In this document: positions 63,945-64,000 of the stretch, in pieces
Layout of the letters: every line of letters begins with the position of its first letter
How positions within the stretch are numbered: position 1 is the stretch's first letter
NCBI GenBank assembly: GCA_963736595.1
Contig: CAVTPG010000001.1
Coordinates: 182,067 to 246,066 of the forward strand
Source of the DNA: Parapontixanthobacter sp963736595
Lineage (GTDB): Bacteria > Pseudomonadota > Alphaproteobacteria > Sphingomonadales > Sphingomonadaceae
DNA: 64,000 nt
Direction: 5' to 3'
Notes under the pieces: model-generated
Databases searched by the model: none
What the model saw: the letters and a program-made list of their open reading frames with translations, nothing else
Told to the model about the DNA's origin: nothing
Position numbers and translations under genes: made by a program

Positions 63945-64000
63945 CAGATCGCGCCCATATCGAACGCATCCAGCAGTCCTTCGCCATGTTTCGCGGTCGT
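63944..64000 (-). CDS. C-terminal fragment of a gene cut by the window edge (possibly DUF898/YjgN family)
   Basis: Only 18 codons and the stop are present (KHGEGLLDAFDMGAI at the end). The frame stays open to the window edge and its TGA overlaps the M48 peptidase start. In related genomes an M48 peptidase often follows a YjgN (DUF898) membrane protein whose tail has a similar HGEGLADAFD-like ending, but 18 residues cannot prove this. Confidence 0.5.
   Translation of the reverse strand, partial: TTAKHGEGLLDAFDMGAI

Overview
The window comes from an alphaproteobacterial chromosome, most likely order Sphingomonadales (Erythrobacteraceae or a close relative). Supporting signs are: a SciP (DUF1153) cell-cycle regulator; a 1.6-kresidue NAD-dependent glutamate dehydrogenase; the lspA-DUF3035 pair; a CYP153-like P450; a GTTC-N7-GTTC (alphaproteobacterial type) SOS box; and moderately high GC. 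No phage, integrase, transposase gene or CRISPR array is visible. This is mainly core chromosome with several envelope-related clusters.

Layout. 1-6.4 kb: end of fabI, a BrkB-family membrane protein, a J-domain chaperone, then a tightly coupled run pdxH - cation diffusion facilitator - phzF. The phzF gene carries two single-base frameshifts. A serine hydrolase lipoprotein and a small membrane protein diverge from a 34-bp gap. 6.5-11.6 kb: a YadA-type trimeric autotransporter, GDP-fucose synthesis (gmd-fcl) and mnmA. 11.8-12.8 kb: an unknown 101-residue protein coupled to sciP, then a GlsB-type membrane protein. 13.0-19.1 kb: an RND efflux adaptor and permease (with an unusual extra hydrophobic insert) and a DUF445 protein. 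19.2-25.5 kb: a small unknown, two tandem paralogous exported proteins with TonB-C-like ends, etfBA, sucC and a CysQ-like phosphatase. 25.6-30.7 kb: an OmpA-type lipoprotein, a CorC/HlyC-type protein, a HExxH lipoprotein overlapping a hydrolase lipoprotein tail-to-tail, DUF3035 and lspA. 30.7-37.9 kb: a minus-strand run ileS - ribF - folA - purK - purE - gpmA. Here ileS is broken by a frameshift and a scrambled AT-rich stretch. A small conserved protein and tRNA-Thr(GGT) follow. 38-44 kb: an SOS-box-preceded Y-family polymerase and a four-gene MacA/MacB/TolC-type efflux operon. 44-49.2 kb: a double-PilZ protein and a surface-glycan-like operon (FAD oxidoreductase, GtrA, GT-C glycosyltransferase). 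49.3-56 kb: exported MsrB, cytochrome P450, an ABC-2 exporter pair, queG and a ferredoxin-reductase-like flavoprotein. 56-64 kb: the large glutamate dehydrogenase, a TPR protein, an alpha/beta hydrolase, an M48 peptidase and the tail of one more gene.

The points most worth checking are: the broken state of ileS (only one copy is seen and it should be essential) and of phzF, where three of the lesions look like one-base gains; the repeat-bearing AT-rich patch in ileS; the terminator-like hairpin that swallows the start codon of the gene after etfA; the SOS box at the Y-family polymerase; the palindromic operator before etfBA; and the RND permease insert. All family calls come from reading motifs by eye; no database search was run.
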